From positions 819,742 through 883,741 of the forward strand of contig NZ_HG315690.1 of the NCBI RefSeq assembly GCF_000455345.1: a DNA stretch of 64,000 nucleotides, read 5' to 3'. Position numbers and translations under genes: made by a program. Numbering within the stretch: the stretch's first letter is position 1; every line of letters starts with the position of its first letter. Positions 8,818-16,943 of this stretch are shown piece by piece. The DNA is from Halopiger goleimassiliensis. GTDB lineage: Archaea; Halobacteriota; Halobacteria; Halobacteriales; Natrialbaceae. The notes beneath the pieces are model-generated. The model was not told the origin of the DNA and made no database searches. It worked only from the letters and a program-made list of their open reading frames with translations.

Positions 8818-9756
8818 ATGTCGATACAACGCCGTGAGTTCGTCGCGGCTATCGCGAGCGGTGGTGCCGTTGGGGTCGCCGGCTGTGCGTCATTGACGGG
8901 CGACGGTGACGGGGACGACACCGAGGCCGGAATCCGCGGGGAGACGCTGACGCTCGCGACGACGACGAGTACGTACGATACCGGGCTGCTGGACGAACTC
9001 AACGCCCCGTTCGAGGACCGATACGGGGTGTCCGTGCATACGATCGACCAGGGAACGGGAGCGGCACTCCGGACCGCACGCAACGGCGACGCCGACGTCG
9101 TGATGGTCCACGCGCGCTCGCTCGAGGACGAGTTCATGGAAGCGGGCTACGGCATCAATCGACGCGATCTCATGTTCAACGACTTCGTCGTCGTCGGCCC
9201 GCCGGACGACCCGGCCGGCGTCGCCGACGACGAGAGCGTGGAGGCTGCCATGACGTCGATCGCCGAGACGGAGGCGACGTTCGTCTCCCGGGGCGACAGC
9301 TCGGGGACGCACACGAAGGAACTCGCGCTGTGGGACGCGGCGGGACTGACCGTCGAGACGTTCGGCACGTGGTACGTCGACGGCGGGGGCGGGATGGGCG
9401 AGATCCTGACCCAGGCGAGCATGCAGGCGGCGTACACGCTGGCCGATCGGGGAACCTTCCTCGACATGCGAGACGAAATCGATCTCGAGATCCACCTCGA
9501 GGGACCGATCGAGGATGGCCCGGACGAACTGATGAACCCGTACGGCATCGTCGCCGTCAACCCGGCCGTCCACGAGCACGTGAACTACGACCTCGCGATG
9601 GCCTACATCGGGTTCGTCACGAGCACCGAGGGACAGGCGATCGTCGAGGACGTCTCCTCGGACGGCGAACAGTTGTTCTTCCCGGAAGCGCTGTCGGCGG
9701 AGCCGAACTTTCAACAGTACGTTCCCGAAGGATGGGACCCCGCGAACGGCGAGTGA
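8818..9756 (+). CDS. tupA: Tungstate/molybdate ABC transporter substrate-binding lipoprotein (TupA type)
   Basis: This 312-residue exported oxyanion-binding protein starts at the ATG of [16 protein letters not shown]. It has a Tat-like RREF motif and a lipobox ending in Cys (GVAGC), so it is probably a membrane-anchored lipoprotein. The mature domain begins with [17 protein letters not shown], the TTTS signature of TupA-family tungstate binders. [14 protein letters not shown] and [11 protein letters not shown] are further type II binding-protein landmarks. It is followed by permease and ATPase genes. A TATA-like AGCTATTTC near 8785-8793 is about 30 nt before the start, suggesting a leaderless transcript. 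The choice of tungstate over molybdate is inferred from family signature only. Confidence 0.87.
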   Translation: MSIQRREFVAAIASGGAVGVAGCASLTGDGDGDDTEAGIRGETLTLATTTSTYDTGLLDELNAPFEDRYGVSVHTIDQGTGAALRTARNGDADVVMVHARSLEDEFMEAGYGINRRDLMFNDFVVVGPPDDPAGVADDESVEAAMTSIAETEATFVSRGDSSGTHTKELALWDAAGLTVETFGTWYVDGGGGMGEILTQASMQAAYTLADRGTFLDMRDEIDLEIHLEGPIEDGPDELMNPYGIVAVNPAVHEHVNYDLAMAYIGFVTSTEGQAIVEDVSSDGEQLFFPEALSAEPNFQQYVPEGWDPANGE

Positions 9757-9771
9757 ACGACGACCCATAGC

Positions 9772-10488
9772 ATGACACTCGAGCCCGGTCTCCTGCCGCC
9801 GCTGCTGACCGAGTTTCCCTTCGAGTGGCACTACATCCGGAGCATCGTCCGGGTCTCCCTCTACGTGAGCCTGACTGCAGTCGGGCTGAGTACGGTGGTC
9901 GGCCTGCCGATCGCGCTTCTCCTGGGGTTCAAGGAGTTTCCCGGGAAGACGCTTCTCACCGCAGTCATCAATACGGGAATGGGGTTTCCGAGCGTCGTCG
10001 TCGGCCTCCTCGTCCTGTTCGCGGTGTCGAATCAGGGGCCGCTCGGATCGTGGGACCTCGTCTTTACGACCGAGGCGATGATCCTCTCGCAGTTCGTGCT
10101 GGCGCTGCCGGTCGTCACCGGCGTCAGTCTCGCGGCGGTCAGCAGCGTCGACGAAACCGTCCGGGACGCGGCGTACGCGATGGGTGGAACCCGAGCAGAC
10201 GTCGCCCTGGTCACGATCAAGGAGGCACGGGCCGGAATCGCGACCGCAGTCCTGGCGGGGTTTGGCCGTGCGATCAGCGAGGTGGGCTCCGTCCTCATCG
10301 TCGGCGGCAACATCGCCGCCTCCGACGGCACGTCCATCACGCGCACCCTCACGACCGCGATCCAACTCGAGGCGCGACAGGGCCGCTTCGAGACGGCGCT
10401 GGCGCTCGGTGCGATCCTCGTGGGACTCGTCCTGATCGTCAACGCCATCGTCGTCCGACTCGGAAACGGTGGTGGTCGGTACGGATGA
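9772..10488 (+). CDS. tupB: Tungstate/molybdate ABC transporter permease (TupB type)
   Basis: This 238-residue permease has five to six membrane segments and the EAA-like loop typical of binding-protein-dependent permeases ([18 protein letters not shown] followed by [10 protein letters not shown]). The segments [20 protein letters not shown] and [19 protein letters not shown] match TupB/CysT-type subunits. It starts 15 bp after tupA and overlaps the ATPase gene by four bases, so the three genes are one operon. It forms the membrane channel for the oxyanion. Confidence 0.88.
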   Translation: MTLEPGLLPPLLTEFPFEWHYIRSIVRVSLYVSLTAVGLSTVVGLPIALLLGFKEFPGKTLLTAVINTGMGFPSVVVGLLVLFAVSNQGPLGSWDLVFTTEAMILSQFVLALPVVTGVSLAAVSSVDETVRDAAYAMGGTRADVALVTIKEARAGIATAVLAGFGRAISEVGSVLIVGGNIAASDGTSITRTLTTAIQLEARQGRFETALALGAILVGLVLIVNAIVVRLGNGGGRYG

Positions 10489-11252
10489 CCGTAGAGGCGA
10501 TCGACGTTCGCCACGGCTACGGGGACGAGACGGTGTTCGAAGACGTCTCGCTATCGATCAGGTCGGGGGAAGTCGTCGCGATCATCGGCCCCTCGGGCGT
10601 CGGGAAATCCACGCTGTTGCGATTGCTGGCTCTCTTCGAACCTCCCGAAGCGGGTGCGATCACCTACGATGCCGAGGACGTCTGGCACTGTTCGGATCGA
10701 CGGCGACTCGCGTACCGCCGGCGAATCGGCATGGTGTTCCAGGAGGCGAGCCTCTTCGACGCGAGCGTCCGTCGCAACGCGGCGTACGGGCTTCGGGTTC
10801 GCCGATCCTGGCCGGATCGGATTCGACAGGCCCTCGCCCGGCTGTTCACCACGCCGAACGGAACCGGCGACGCGCTCGAGGCACTCGAGACCGTCGGGAT
10901 GCGGGAGCAGGCCGACCAGCAGGCCGCCTCGCTGTCGGGCGGCGAGGCCCAGCGAGTCGCGATCGCACGCGCGCTAGCATACGATCCGGAGGTGCTGTTG
11001 CTGGACGAACCGACCTCGGAACTCGATCCGCGAAACACGGCCGTCATCGAAGACGCCGTTCTCGCGGCGAAAAACCGCGGCATCGGTGTGGCACTCGCGA
11101 CCCACGACATGCACCAGGCCGAGCGGATCGCGGATCGCGTCGCGGTCTTTCTCGGCGACGGCATCATCGAGGTGGACGACGCCGAAACGATCTTCGAGAA
11201 CCCCGCGGACGAACGCACCCGGAAGTTTATCGAGGGCGAACTGATATACTGA
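10485..11252 (+). CDS. tupC: Tungstate/molybdate ABC transporter ATPase (TupC type)
   Basis: This 255-residue ABC ATPase energises the importer. It shows Walker [10 protein letters not shown], a Q-loop at [13 protein letters not shown], the signature [15 protein letters not shown], Walker [14 protein letters not shown] and the switch His in [14 protein letters not shown]. The ATG at 10485 overlaps the tupB stop (ATGA). No C-terminal TOBE domain is present; that domain occurs instead in the next gene. The protein ends FIEGELIY. Confidence 0.92.
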   Translation: MTVEAIDVRHGYGDETVFEDVSLSIRSGEVVAIIGPSGVGKSTLLRLLALFEPPEAGAITYDAEDVWHCSDRRRLAYRRRIGMVFQEASLFDASVRRNAAYGLRVRRSWPDRIRQALARLFTTPNGTGDALEALETVGMREQADQQAASLSGGEAQRVAIARALAYDPEVLLLDEPTSELDPRNTAVIEDAVLAAKNRGIGVALATHDMHQAERIADRVAVFLGDGIIEVDDAETIFENPADERTRKFIEGELIY

Positions 11253-11301
11253 TGGCACCACCGATGGATCGGCCGCCGTCACACGCTCGAGGTATCCACC
11301 G

Positions 11302-12006
11302 ATGACGATCGAACGGGAGTACACCACGAAACTCGCCGTCGACGGCGTCACGATCGACCGTCGCGACGTCGAGATGCTGGACGCGATCGACCGACACGGC
11401 TCGATGCACAAGGCAGCGGAGGCCCTCGGCCGCTCCTACGCGCGACTTCAGAACCGCGTGGTCGAAATCGAGGACGCCGTCGGCCCGATCACCGAGCGTC
11501 AGCGCGGCGGCAGCGGCGGTGGGGGGACCGAGCTAACGGAGACCGCACGCGAGTTGCGCCGGCAGTTCGATCGCCACGACGCAGCCCTCGGAGGCGTCGC
11601 AGGGATCACAGAGTCGGTCTTCCCAGGTACCGTTCGGGATCGAACCGGGGAGCTCGCGACCGTCGAGACCGAGATCGGATCGATCCTCGCGCTGGTCCCC
11701 GACGACGCGACCGAGGTCCAGATCAGCGTCCGCTCCGACGCCGTCGTCCTGACCGACCCCGAGGAGACGCCTCGAGCGGACGGCACGAGCCTCCGGAACC
11801 AGTTCACGGGGACCGTCGAGGGGATCGAATCCGGCGACGCGATCACCAGGGTGACGATCCGATTCGCGCCCGAAGGGATGATTCAGGCGCTCGTCACCAA
11901 CGCCAGCGTCGACCGACTCGCGCTCGAGTCGGGCCAATCGATCACCGCCTCGTTCAAGGCGACCGCCGCGCGGGGCGTTCGACTCGAGCCATCTGCCGAC
12001 GAGTGA
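11302..12006 (+). CDS. ModE-like regulator with TOBE oxyanion-binding domain
   Basis: This 234-residue protein has an N-terminal winged helix of ModE type (about residues 15-80: DRRDVEMLDAIDRHGSMHKA then ALGRSYARLQNRVVEIE), a flexible glycine segment, and a C-terminal TOBE-like beta-barrel (about 165-230) with NQFTGTVEGIESGDAITRV and FKATAARGVRL. ModE proteins bind molybdate or tungstate and repress transporter genes, so control of the adjacent tupABC operon is the likely role. It is 49 bp downstream of tupC, probably in the same transcript, so it would regulate its own operon. Confidence 0.82.
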   Translation: MTIEREYTTKLAVDGVTIDRRDVEMLDAIDRHGSMHKAAEALGRSYARLQNRVVEIEDAVGPITERQRGGSGGGGTELTETARELRRQFDRHDAALGGVAGITESVFPGTVRDRTGELATVETEIGSILALVPDDATEVQISVRSDAVVLTDPEETPRADGTSLRNQFTGTVEGIESGDAITRVTIRFAPEGMIQALVTNASVDRLALESGQSITASFKATAARGVRLEPSADE

Positions 12007-12061
12007 CTTCCGGCAGACTCGTGGTGGCAACTGCGACGGACGTTCGACGTGTCACAGAAGC

Positions 12062-12132
12062 GTGCTCCGTCTGGGATTTGAACCACGCGAAACGCTCGCT
12101 GTCGCTCGCGTTTCTCTACTTCAAATCCCAGA
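12062..12132. repeat. Duplicated tRNA-Glu 3' end within an inverted repeat
   Basis: Bases 12062-12084 repeat exactly the 23 bases at 12174-12196, which cover the 3' end and T-arm of the tRNA-Glu gene. The repeat lies on the tRNA's 3' side, 112 bp away. A 13-bp part of it (12070-12082, TCTGGGATTTGAA) is also present inverted and perfect at 12120-12132. Between the arms a second inverted pair, GAAACGC/GCGTTTC, extends the possible hairpin. The arrangement resembles an attachment-site duplication left by an integrative element. Confidence 0.7.
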
Positions 12133-12174
12133 GCGTGCGCTTCCTTCTTCACTCACGACGTTCGTTCAGAAGAG

Positions 12175-12249
12175 TGCTCCGTCTGGGATTTGAACCCAGG
12201 TCATCGGCTCGAAAGGCCGAAATGATTGGCCGGACTACACCAACGGAGC
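12175..12249 (-). tRNA. tRNA-Glu (anticodon UUC)
   Basis: This is a complete 75-nt tRNA read on the minus strand. The acceptor stem GCTCCGT pairs with the 3' ACGGAGC, followed by discriminator A. The anticodon stem TCGGC/GCCGA encloses the loop CTTTCGA, which gives anticodon TTC (Glu). The T-arm is the usual GTTCAAATC type with stem CTGGG/CCCAG. No intron is seen and no CCA is encoded. The 3' end is duplicated just downstream at 12062-12084. Confidence 0.95.
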
Positions 12250-12595
12250 TCGTACTGCGTTCGCGTTCCGGGCCTCGACGGACGCGCCGTCGCCCGTGAA
12301 ACGTACGCACTCAACCGTTGCCGAGGGCTAGTAAAAAACGTTCCGTTCCGAACCGAGGGTGAGATGAGGTGACGCAGTTGGATCCCTGCGGAACGTCGAC
12401 AGTACCCGACCGAGCTGACGACACCGACGTATCGACGATCGAGATCAGTTTCGGTGTCCGCAGCAGCTAGTGACCGCGTCCCCGCAGGTCGCAGCGCCCC
12501 GGAGCCTGACGACGCGAATGTGTTCTCGAGTCCGGAGGGTCCGCAATCGAGACCCGACTCGAAAATCCGACGGCTCGTCGCCGACCGAGTCCGGC
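12250..12595. other. Non-coding stretch upstream of tRNA-Glu
   Basis: There is no supported gene in these 346 bases. A T-rich box on the minus strand (complement of CTAGTAAAAAACG, about 12329-12341) could be the tRNA promoter, though it lies some 85 nt before the mature 5' end. The rest is GC-rich spacer next to the convergent 3' end of the sugar dehydrogenase gene. Confidence 0.4.
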
Positions 12596-14932
12596 TCAGC
12601 CGTCGGGGCCGTCGGTTTCGTTCGTCACGTCCGCGTCGGACTCGGTTCCGTCGTCGGACGGGACATCGGCATCGCCGTCGACGGGTTCGGTGTCGTCGCT
12701 GTCGGCGGTTTCGTCGTCCCCGTCGGAGTCGTCTCCGCTGGGGAACGCCTCCCCCTCCTCGTCGTCGTCCGGCGCTTCCTCCTCGGGATCTCCCTCGCCG
12801 ACGACGAACGTGTCCTCAGGTTCGGGGACGGATTCTCCCTCCTCCGCGGGGACGATCTTGTAGATCTCGCCCGTCTCGGGCTCCGGTCGGAAGTCCGTGT
12901 TCGCGAGGACGTACAGTTCCCCCTCCTCGTCGCGCTCGATCGAGTAGACGTACCGGTTCAGCGACTCGCCCGCCGCCCCCTCGAACCGGAGTTCGGTCAG
13001 GTCCCAGCGCCGGGTCTCGACGAGGTCGCCGTCTCCGGCATCGGTCGCTTCGTCGCCGTCGGGCTCGACCGCCACGAGGACTTCGCCGTCGGCCTCGGCG
13101 ACCCCCTGGCTGCTCCAGTTGCCGAATACGAAGGCGTCCTCGAGTTCCGGGATCGCCCGGCCGGCGTACCGGTGGCCGCCGACGACGACCGAACTGTCGA
13201 TGAACGCCTCTGAGATCCGCGTGTGCTGGTACTCGGCGATCGGGTCCCGCAGCGACTCCCCGGCACGCAGGTCACTGACGTCGGCGTCCTCGGGGACCTG
13301 GTCGGGACAGTTTTCGATCTCCTCCAGCGGTGAAGCGGGACTGAAGCAGAACGATCCCTCCTTGACGTTCCAGCTGTAGTTGCCGCCCGCCTCGACCGCG
13401 TAGAGAGACTCGTAGCGGTGCTGGCCGGCGTCGGAGACGAACACCCGCCCGTCGTCGTCGATCGACATCCCCCACGGGTTGCGAAAGCCCCAGGCCCAGT
13501 ACTCGTCGCGATCCCGGTCGGAGCCGACCAGCGGGTTGTCGTCCGGGACGCCGTACGTGCCGAACTCGCGGTCCTCCTCGACGTCGACGTCGATCCGGTG
13601 GACACCGCCCAGCAGGTTCTCGGTCGTATCCTGGCCGTTGCCGCCCTGGTTCTCGTCGTACCAGTCGTCGACGTGACCGATTCCGATATCGTGGACGTTG
13701 CCGCCGTCGCCGTACGACGCGTAGAGGTAGCCGTCCGGACCGAACGCGAGCGGTCCACCGTTGTGGTTGTCCTGGGGCTGGGGGACCTCCATGATCGTCC
13801 GCTCGGTGTCCGGATCGGCGCGCTCGAGGCTCTCGTCGGTCTGGAACTCCGCGAGCACGTCGGTGTGATCGTAGCCGAGCCCCTCCCGCTCCGGCGCGCT
13901 GTAGCGGACGTAGAACCGACCGTTGTCGGCGAACTGGGGGTGGAGCGCGAAGCCGAGCAGGCCCCGCTCGTCGTAGCCGCCGAGTTCGCCGATGCCGAGG
14001 CTGACGAGCCGATCCCCGATGTCGAGGAACAGCTCCATGTCGTCGGGCGTCAGCGCCCCGCCGTCGGCCGGCGCGTCCGCTGGTTCGTCGTCCCCATCTT
14101 CCGCCGGCTCGTCGGCCGCGTCAGCCTCCGATTCCGCCTCCTCGACCCGAATGCGCCCGGTCATCGTTCCCGGGTGGACCTCGCAGACGTACCGGTCCAT
14201 CTCCGGGGTCGCCTCGAACTCCAGGGTCTGAGTTTCCCCGAGTTCGCGAACGATCGCCGTCCGCTCGAGAATGTCGTCGTTGGCGTCGAGGATGACGACG
14301 TTGTGCGGCTGGCCGTCGCCGTTCTCCCAGGTGAACCGGTAGGTCTCGCCCGCGGTCAACTCGAGGGTCGGGTTCTCGGTGCCGTCGATCTCGGCCGGCT
14401 CCATGCCGAACCAGCCGGGGATGACGCCGTTGAAGACGAACTCACCGGCCCCGTCGTCCGCGGGTGCGTCCTGGTCCGACCCGTCCGCGGCCGCGTCGTC
14501 CTGATCGTCGACGTCTGCTTCACCGCCTCGGGTCGCGTCATCGTCTACCCCGGCCTCGTCCGGTTCGTCCGGGGACGCGTCGTCCGCATTCTCCGTCGAC
14601 TCACCCGCTGTCCGTTCGTGGACGTTGGTCGCGAACACCTGTCCCGTCTGCGTGACGACGAAGTGACGAACCTCGCCGTCTATCTCGACGTAGTCGAAGT
14701 CCGTCGGAGCCGGCAGGTCCGCCGCGACTCTCCGCAGCCCGACGGTCTCTCCCGCGGGGAACTCACCCGCGACGGGGACGTCGTCCGCCGCGTCCGCCTC
14801 GTCCTGCGCGCCGACGGCCCCGGTCAGGCCGCCGAACGCGGCGACGGATCCCGAGGCAGCCAACGCCTGCAGGACCGTCCGTCGCGAGTGGCCACCGAAT
14901 CGCGTATCGGCTGTGTGGTTCGTTGGATTCAT
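12596..14932 (-). CDS. Exported PQQ-type sugar dehydrogenase with an inserted cupredoxin domain
   Basis: This 778-residue Tat-exported enzyme has the signal HSRRTVLQALAASGSVAAFG. Residues about 60-105 (APTDFDYVEIDGEVRHFVV then TGQVF) form the opening strand of the soluble PQQ-glucose dehydrogenase/Yli beta-propeller. The propeller is interrupted by an acidic linker and a cupredoxin-like domain (about 165-275) with copper ligands visible in GQPHNVVILD and YVCEVHPGTMTG (His, Cys, His, Met). It then resumes at FLDIGDRLVSLG, DERGLLGFALHPQF and DNHNGGPLAFGPDGYLY. NPWGMSIDDDGRVFVSDAGQ and GGNYSWNVKEG are later propeller landmarks. The last 70 residues are an acidic tail. The inserted copper domain could take electrons from the propeller cofactor; substrate and PQQ dependence are inferred from family. 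Confidence 0.85.
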   Translation of the reverse strand: MNPTNHTADTRFGGHSRRTVLQALAASGSVAAFGGLTGAVGAQDEADAADDVPVAGEFPAGETVGLRRVAADLPAPTDFDYVEIDGEVRHFVVTQTGQVFATNVHERTAGESTENADDASPDEPDEAGVDDDATRGGEADVDDQDDAAADGSDQDAPADDGAGEFVFNGVIPGWFGMEPAEIDGTENPTLELTAGETYRFTWENGDGQPHNVVILDANDDILERTAIVRELGETQTLEFEATPEMDRYVCEVHPGTMTGRIRVEEAESEADAADEPAEDGDDEPADAPADGGALTPDDMELFLDIGDRLVSLGIGELGGYDERGLLGFALHPQFADNGRFYVRYSAPEREGLGYDHTDVLAEFQTDESLERADPDTERTIMEVPQPQDNHNGGPLAFGPDGYLYASYGDGGNVHDIGIGHVDDWYDENQGGNGQDTTENLLGGVHRIDVDVEEDREFGTYGVPDDNPLVGSDRDRDEYWAWGFRNPWGMSIDDDGRVFVSDAGQHRYESLYAVEAGGNYSWNVKEGSFCFSPASPLEEIENCPDQVPEDADVSDLRAGESLRDPIAEYQHTRISEAFIDSSVVVGGHRYAGRAIPELEDAFVFGNWSSQGVAEADGEVLVAVEPDGDEATDAGDGDLVETRRWDLTELRFEGAAGESLNRYVYSIERDEEGELYVLANTDFRPEPETGEIYKIVPAEEGESVPEPEDTFVVGEGDPEEEAPDDDEEGEAFPSGDDSDGDDETADSDDTEPVDGDADVPSDDGTESDADVTNETDGPDG

Positions 14933-15384
14933 AGGATGAACGGGGCGGGATCAAACGGTCGGCGCGCGAGGGCAGCGGTAACGCTCGCACCGCAGTGGCG
15001 TCGGCCGCCCCGACGGGACCGACGGGCCCCGGTCTCACTCGGCGTCGATTCGGCCGCCGGTCCGCCCGCCGACCCCGAACGACTCGCCCCGTCATGGGTC
15101 GTGGTAACACGGTAATAAAGCGCGAGAACCGTTCCGCGCACAACCGGCTCTTGCGTTCCGTTTCACGGGCTAACCGCGAGTTGGAACCGCACGTCGATCG
15201 CCGACTCCCCACGGCAACGGCCGGACCGGTACCGTCCGACGCGGTGGGACGTTGCAGTCGAGGACACGCCGACGCGAGACGACCGGTACGCGGCGCGACG
15301 TGTAAACGCAATCATTCTCACCGATTCGCGGACGGGCCGTCTGCCATCTCAACGTTTTTCACCCCGCGACCCGACCGCACGCCC
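14933..15384. other. Divergent intergenic region between the dehydrogenase and FAH genes
   Basis: These 452 bases lack a convincing ORF. AACGTTTTTCACC (about 15350-15362) sits about 29 nt before the FAH start and is a TATA candidate. On the minus strand CGTTTGATCCC (about 14949-14959) is a weak box for the dehydrogenase. GGTAATAAAGCG near 15110 is AT-rich but far from both starts. Confidence 0.4.
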
Positions 15385-16122
15385 ATGAAATACGTCCGGT
15401 TCCGCGATCCGGCGGGCGCGGTACGACGCGGTGAGTACGAGAACGGGCAGGTCCACTTCGGAACGGAGAGCTACGCGCTCGAGGACGACGCGATCGACGT
15501 ACTCGCCCCCTGCGAGCCGTCGAAGATCGTCTGTATCGGGCGCAACTACGCCGATCACGCCGACGAGATGGGGTCGGACGTGCCCGATCGGCCGCTGCTC
15601 TTTCTGAAACCACCGAACGCAGTCGCGAGCCACGGCGATACGATCACGGCACCCGCGGGCAAGGAGCGCATCGACTACGAGGCCGAACTCGGCGTCGTCG
15701 TCGGCGAGCAGTGTCGCCACGTCCCCGAGGACGAGGCGATGGACGTCGTCGAGGGATTCACCTGCGTGAACGACGTTTCGAACCGTGACGACCAGCGCCA
15801 AGAGAAAAACTGGATCCGCGGGAAGGCCTTCGACGGCGCAGCACCGCTCGGTCCGGTCCTCGCGACGCCCGACGAGGTACCCGACGACGCTGCGGTGCGC
15901 TCCCGCGTCAACGGTGAACTCAAACAGGACGGCCACCGCGGACAGCTCATCTTCCCCGTCCCCGAACTGATCGCCGAGATCACGACCTACCTCACGCTCG
16001 AGCCGGGCGACGTCATCGCCACCGGCACGCCCGAGGGCGTCGGCCCCCTCGAGGACGGCGACGAGGTCGAGATCGAAGTCGAGGGCGTCGGTACGCTCGA
16101 GCATACCGTTCGGATTCCCTGA
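15385..16122 (+). CDS. Fumarylacetoacetate hydrolase (FAH) family enzyme
   Basis: This 245-residue FAH-fold enzyme acts on 2-oxo or acylpyruvate-type compounds. Recognisable family motifs are KIVCIGRNYADHADEMG, PLLFLKPPNAVASHGDTI, the metal-binding IDYEAELGVVVGE (acidic Glu pair), VEGFTCVNDVSNRD and the C-terminal DVIATGTPEGVGPL. The length matches small FAH proteins such as acylpyruvases and 2-hydroxyhepta-2,4-diene-1,7-dioate isomerase-like enzymes; the exact substrate cannot be told. Transcription appears monocistronic. Confidence 0.87.
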   Translation: MKYVRFRDPAGAVRRGEYENGQVHFGTESYALEDDAIDVLAPCEPSKIVCIGRNYADHADEMGSDVPDRPLLFLKPPNAVASHGDTITAPAGKERIDYEAELGVVVGEQCRHVPEDEAMDVVEGFTCVNDVSNRDDQRQEKNWIRGKAFDGAAPLGPVLATPDEVPDDAAVRSRVNGELKQDGHRGQLIFPVPELIAEITTYLTLEPGDVIATGTPEGVGPLEDGDEVEIEVEGVGTLEHTVRIP

Positions 16123-16187
16123 TTTTCGGACCCGACAGTCGGGTTCACTGGCTCCGAACGCCGGATCGATCGTCCACGGGGAGGGCC

Positions 16188-16508
16188 GCGATCGAGGAAC
16201 ACGAGAGAAAACCGGTTTTCGTTCCGTCGGTGGCGCTGTTCGAAGCGTACCGCGGTGAGCCGTGTGCCGACGGGAGTGCGGGCGTCCAACGTGTCGCATC
16301 GGGACTCGACTGGGCCGACCCGCTTCCGCTAACCGAACCGATGATTCGAGAGGCGGCGGTCATCGAGGCCGAACTGCTCGAGGCCGGCGAGCGGGTCAAC
16401 CTCGACGAGACGCTTATCGCCGGAATCTGTCGCCACAACGGGGCTCAGGTCGTCACCCGGGACGGCCACTTCGAGCAGATTCCCGACCTGGACGTGCAGT
16501 CGTACTAA
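16188..16508 (+). pseudogene. Truncated VapC-like PIN domain
   Basis: The frame encodes the middle and C-terminal part of a VapC-type PIN domain: VFVPSVALFEAYRGEP (the usual VPSxxLFE element), helices AAVIEAELLEAGERVNLDET, and the C-terminal ICRHNGAQVVTRDGHFEQI ending DLDVQSY. The N-terminal strand with the first catalytic Asp is missing; upstream in the same frame the sequence is not VapC-like, and no vapB precedes it. An in-frame GTG at 16230 could still start a 92-residue product. It is most likely a remnant of a toxin-antitoxin locus. Confidence 0.65.
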
Positions 16509-16515
16509 CCGACCG

Positions 16516-16803
16516 TCACTCGACCGTGAACAGGTGCCCCTCGGTGGGTACGTCGAACAATCCTACGCGTGCGCCCGCGTCGAGCCACGCGTGGCCGTAG
16601 GAAAACGACGCCAGGGCGTTGACCGGATCGTCGTTCTCGCGGAAGTGCCGGCCGTCCGCGAGGTAGGACTCGGCCATCTCGTAACACTCCGCGGCGGCCT
16701 CGGCCATCGGCGTCCCCGCCGGCGGCGCGACCGTCGCCTCCTCGAGGGCCTCCGCGAGCAGTTTCCCGTAGCGGTCCGTCTTCTCCTCGAGATCGGCGGT
16801 CAT
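16516..16803 (-). CDS. DUF357 family helical protein
   Basis: This 95-residue archaeal helical protein starts MTADLEEKTDRYGKLLAE. The motif ECYEMAESYLADGRHF and the following NALASFSYGHAWLDAGARVG are the DUF357 signature, a helical-hairpin repeat with conserved Ser-Tyr and Trp-Leu-Asp. The start was set at 16803 because upstream in-frame sequence is arginine- and serine-rich and unlike the family. It lies convergent to the VapC remnant. The molecular role is unknown. Confidence 0.82.
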   Translation of the reverse strand: MTADLEEKTDRYGKLLAEALEEATVAPPAGTPMAEAAAECYEMAESYLADGRHFRENDDPVNALASFSYGHAWLDAGARVGLFDVPTEGHLFTVE

Positions 16804-16943
16804 ATCGGATCCTGGTGCGGACCAGCCGTAAACCCGTTGCCATCGCGGGAACGCGCGCACCACCTCGGTACCCCGCGTCGAAGACGGACTACGGACCTGC
16901 TGGGAACGCAAGTCGTATACCCCTCGTATCCTTATTCGTGAGC

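Noticed and set aside
12003-12299. 98-residue plus-strand ORF across the tRNA-Glu region
   Set aside because: It runs through the tRNA gene and its duplicated 3' end and cannot be coding.
13418-15115. 565-residue plus-strand ORF opposite the sugar dehydrogenase
   Set aside because: It mirrors a gene with clear propeller and copper motifs and is Val/Arg-rich with no domain.
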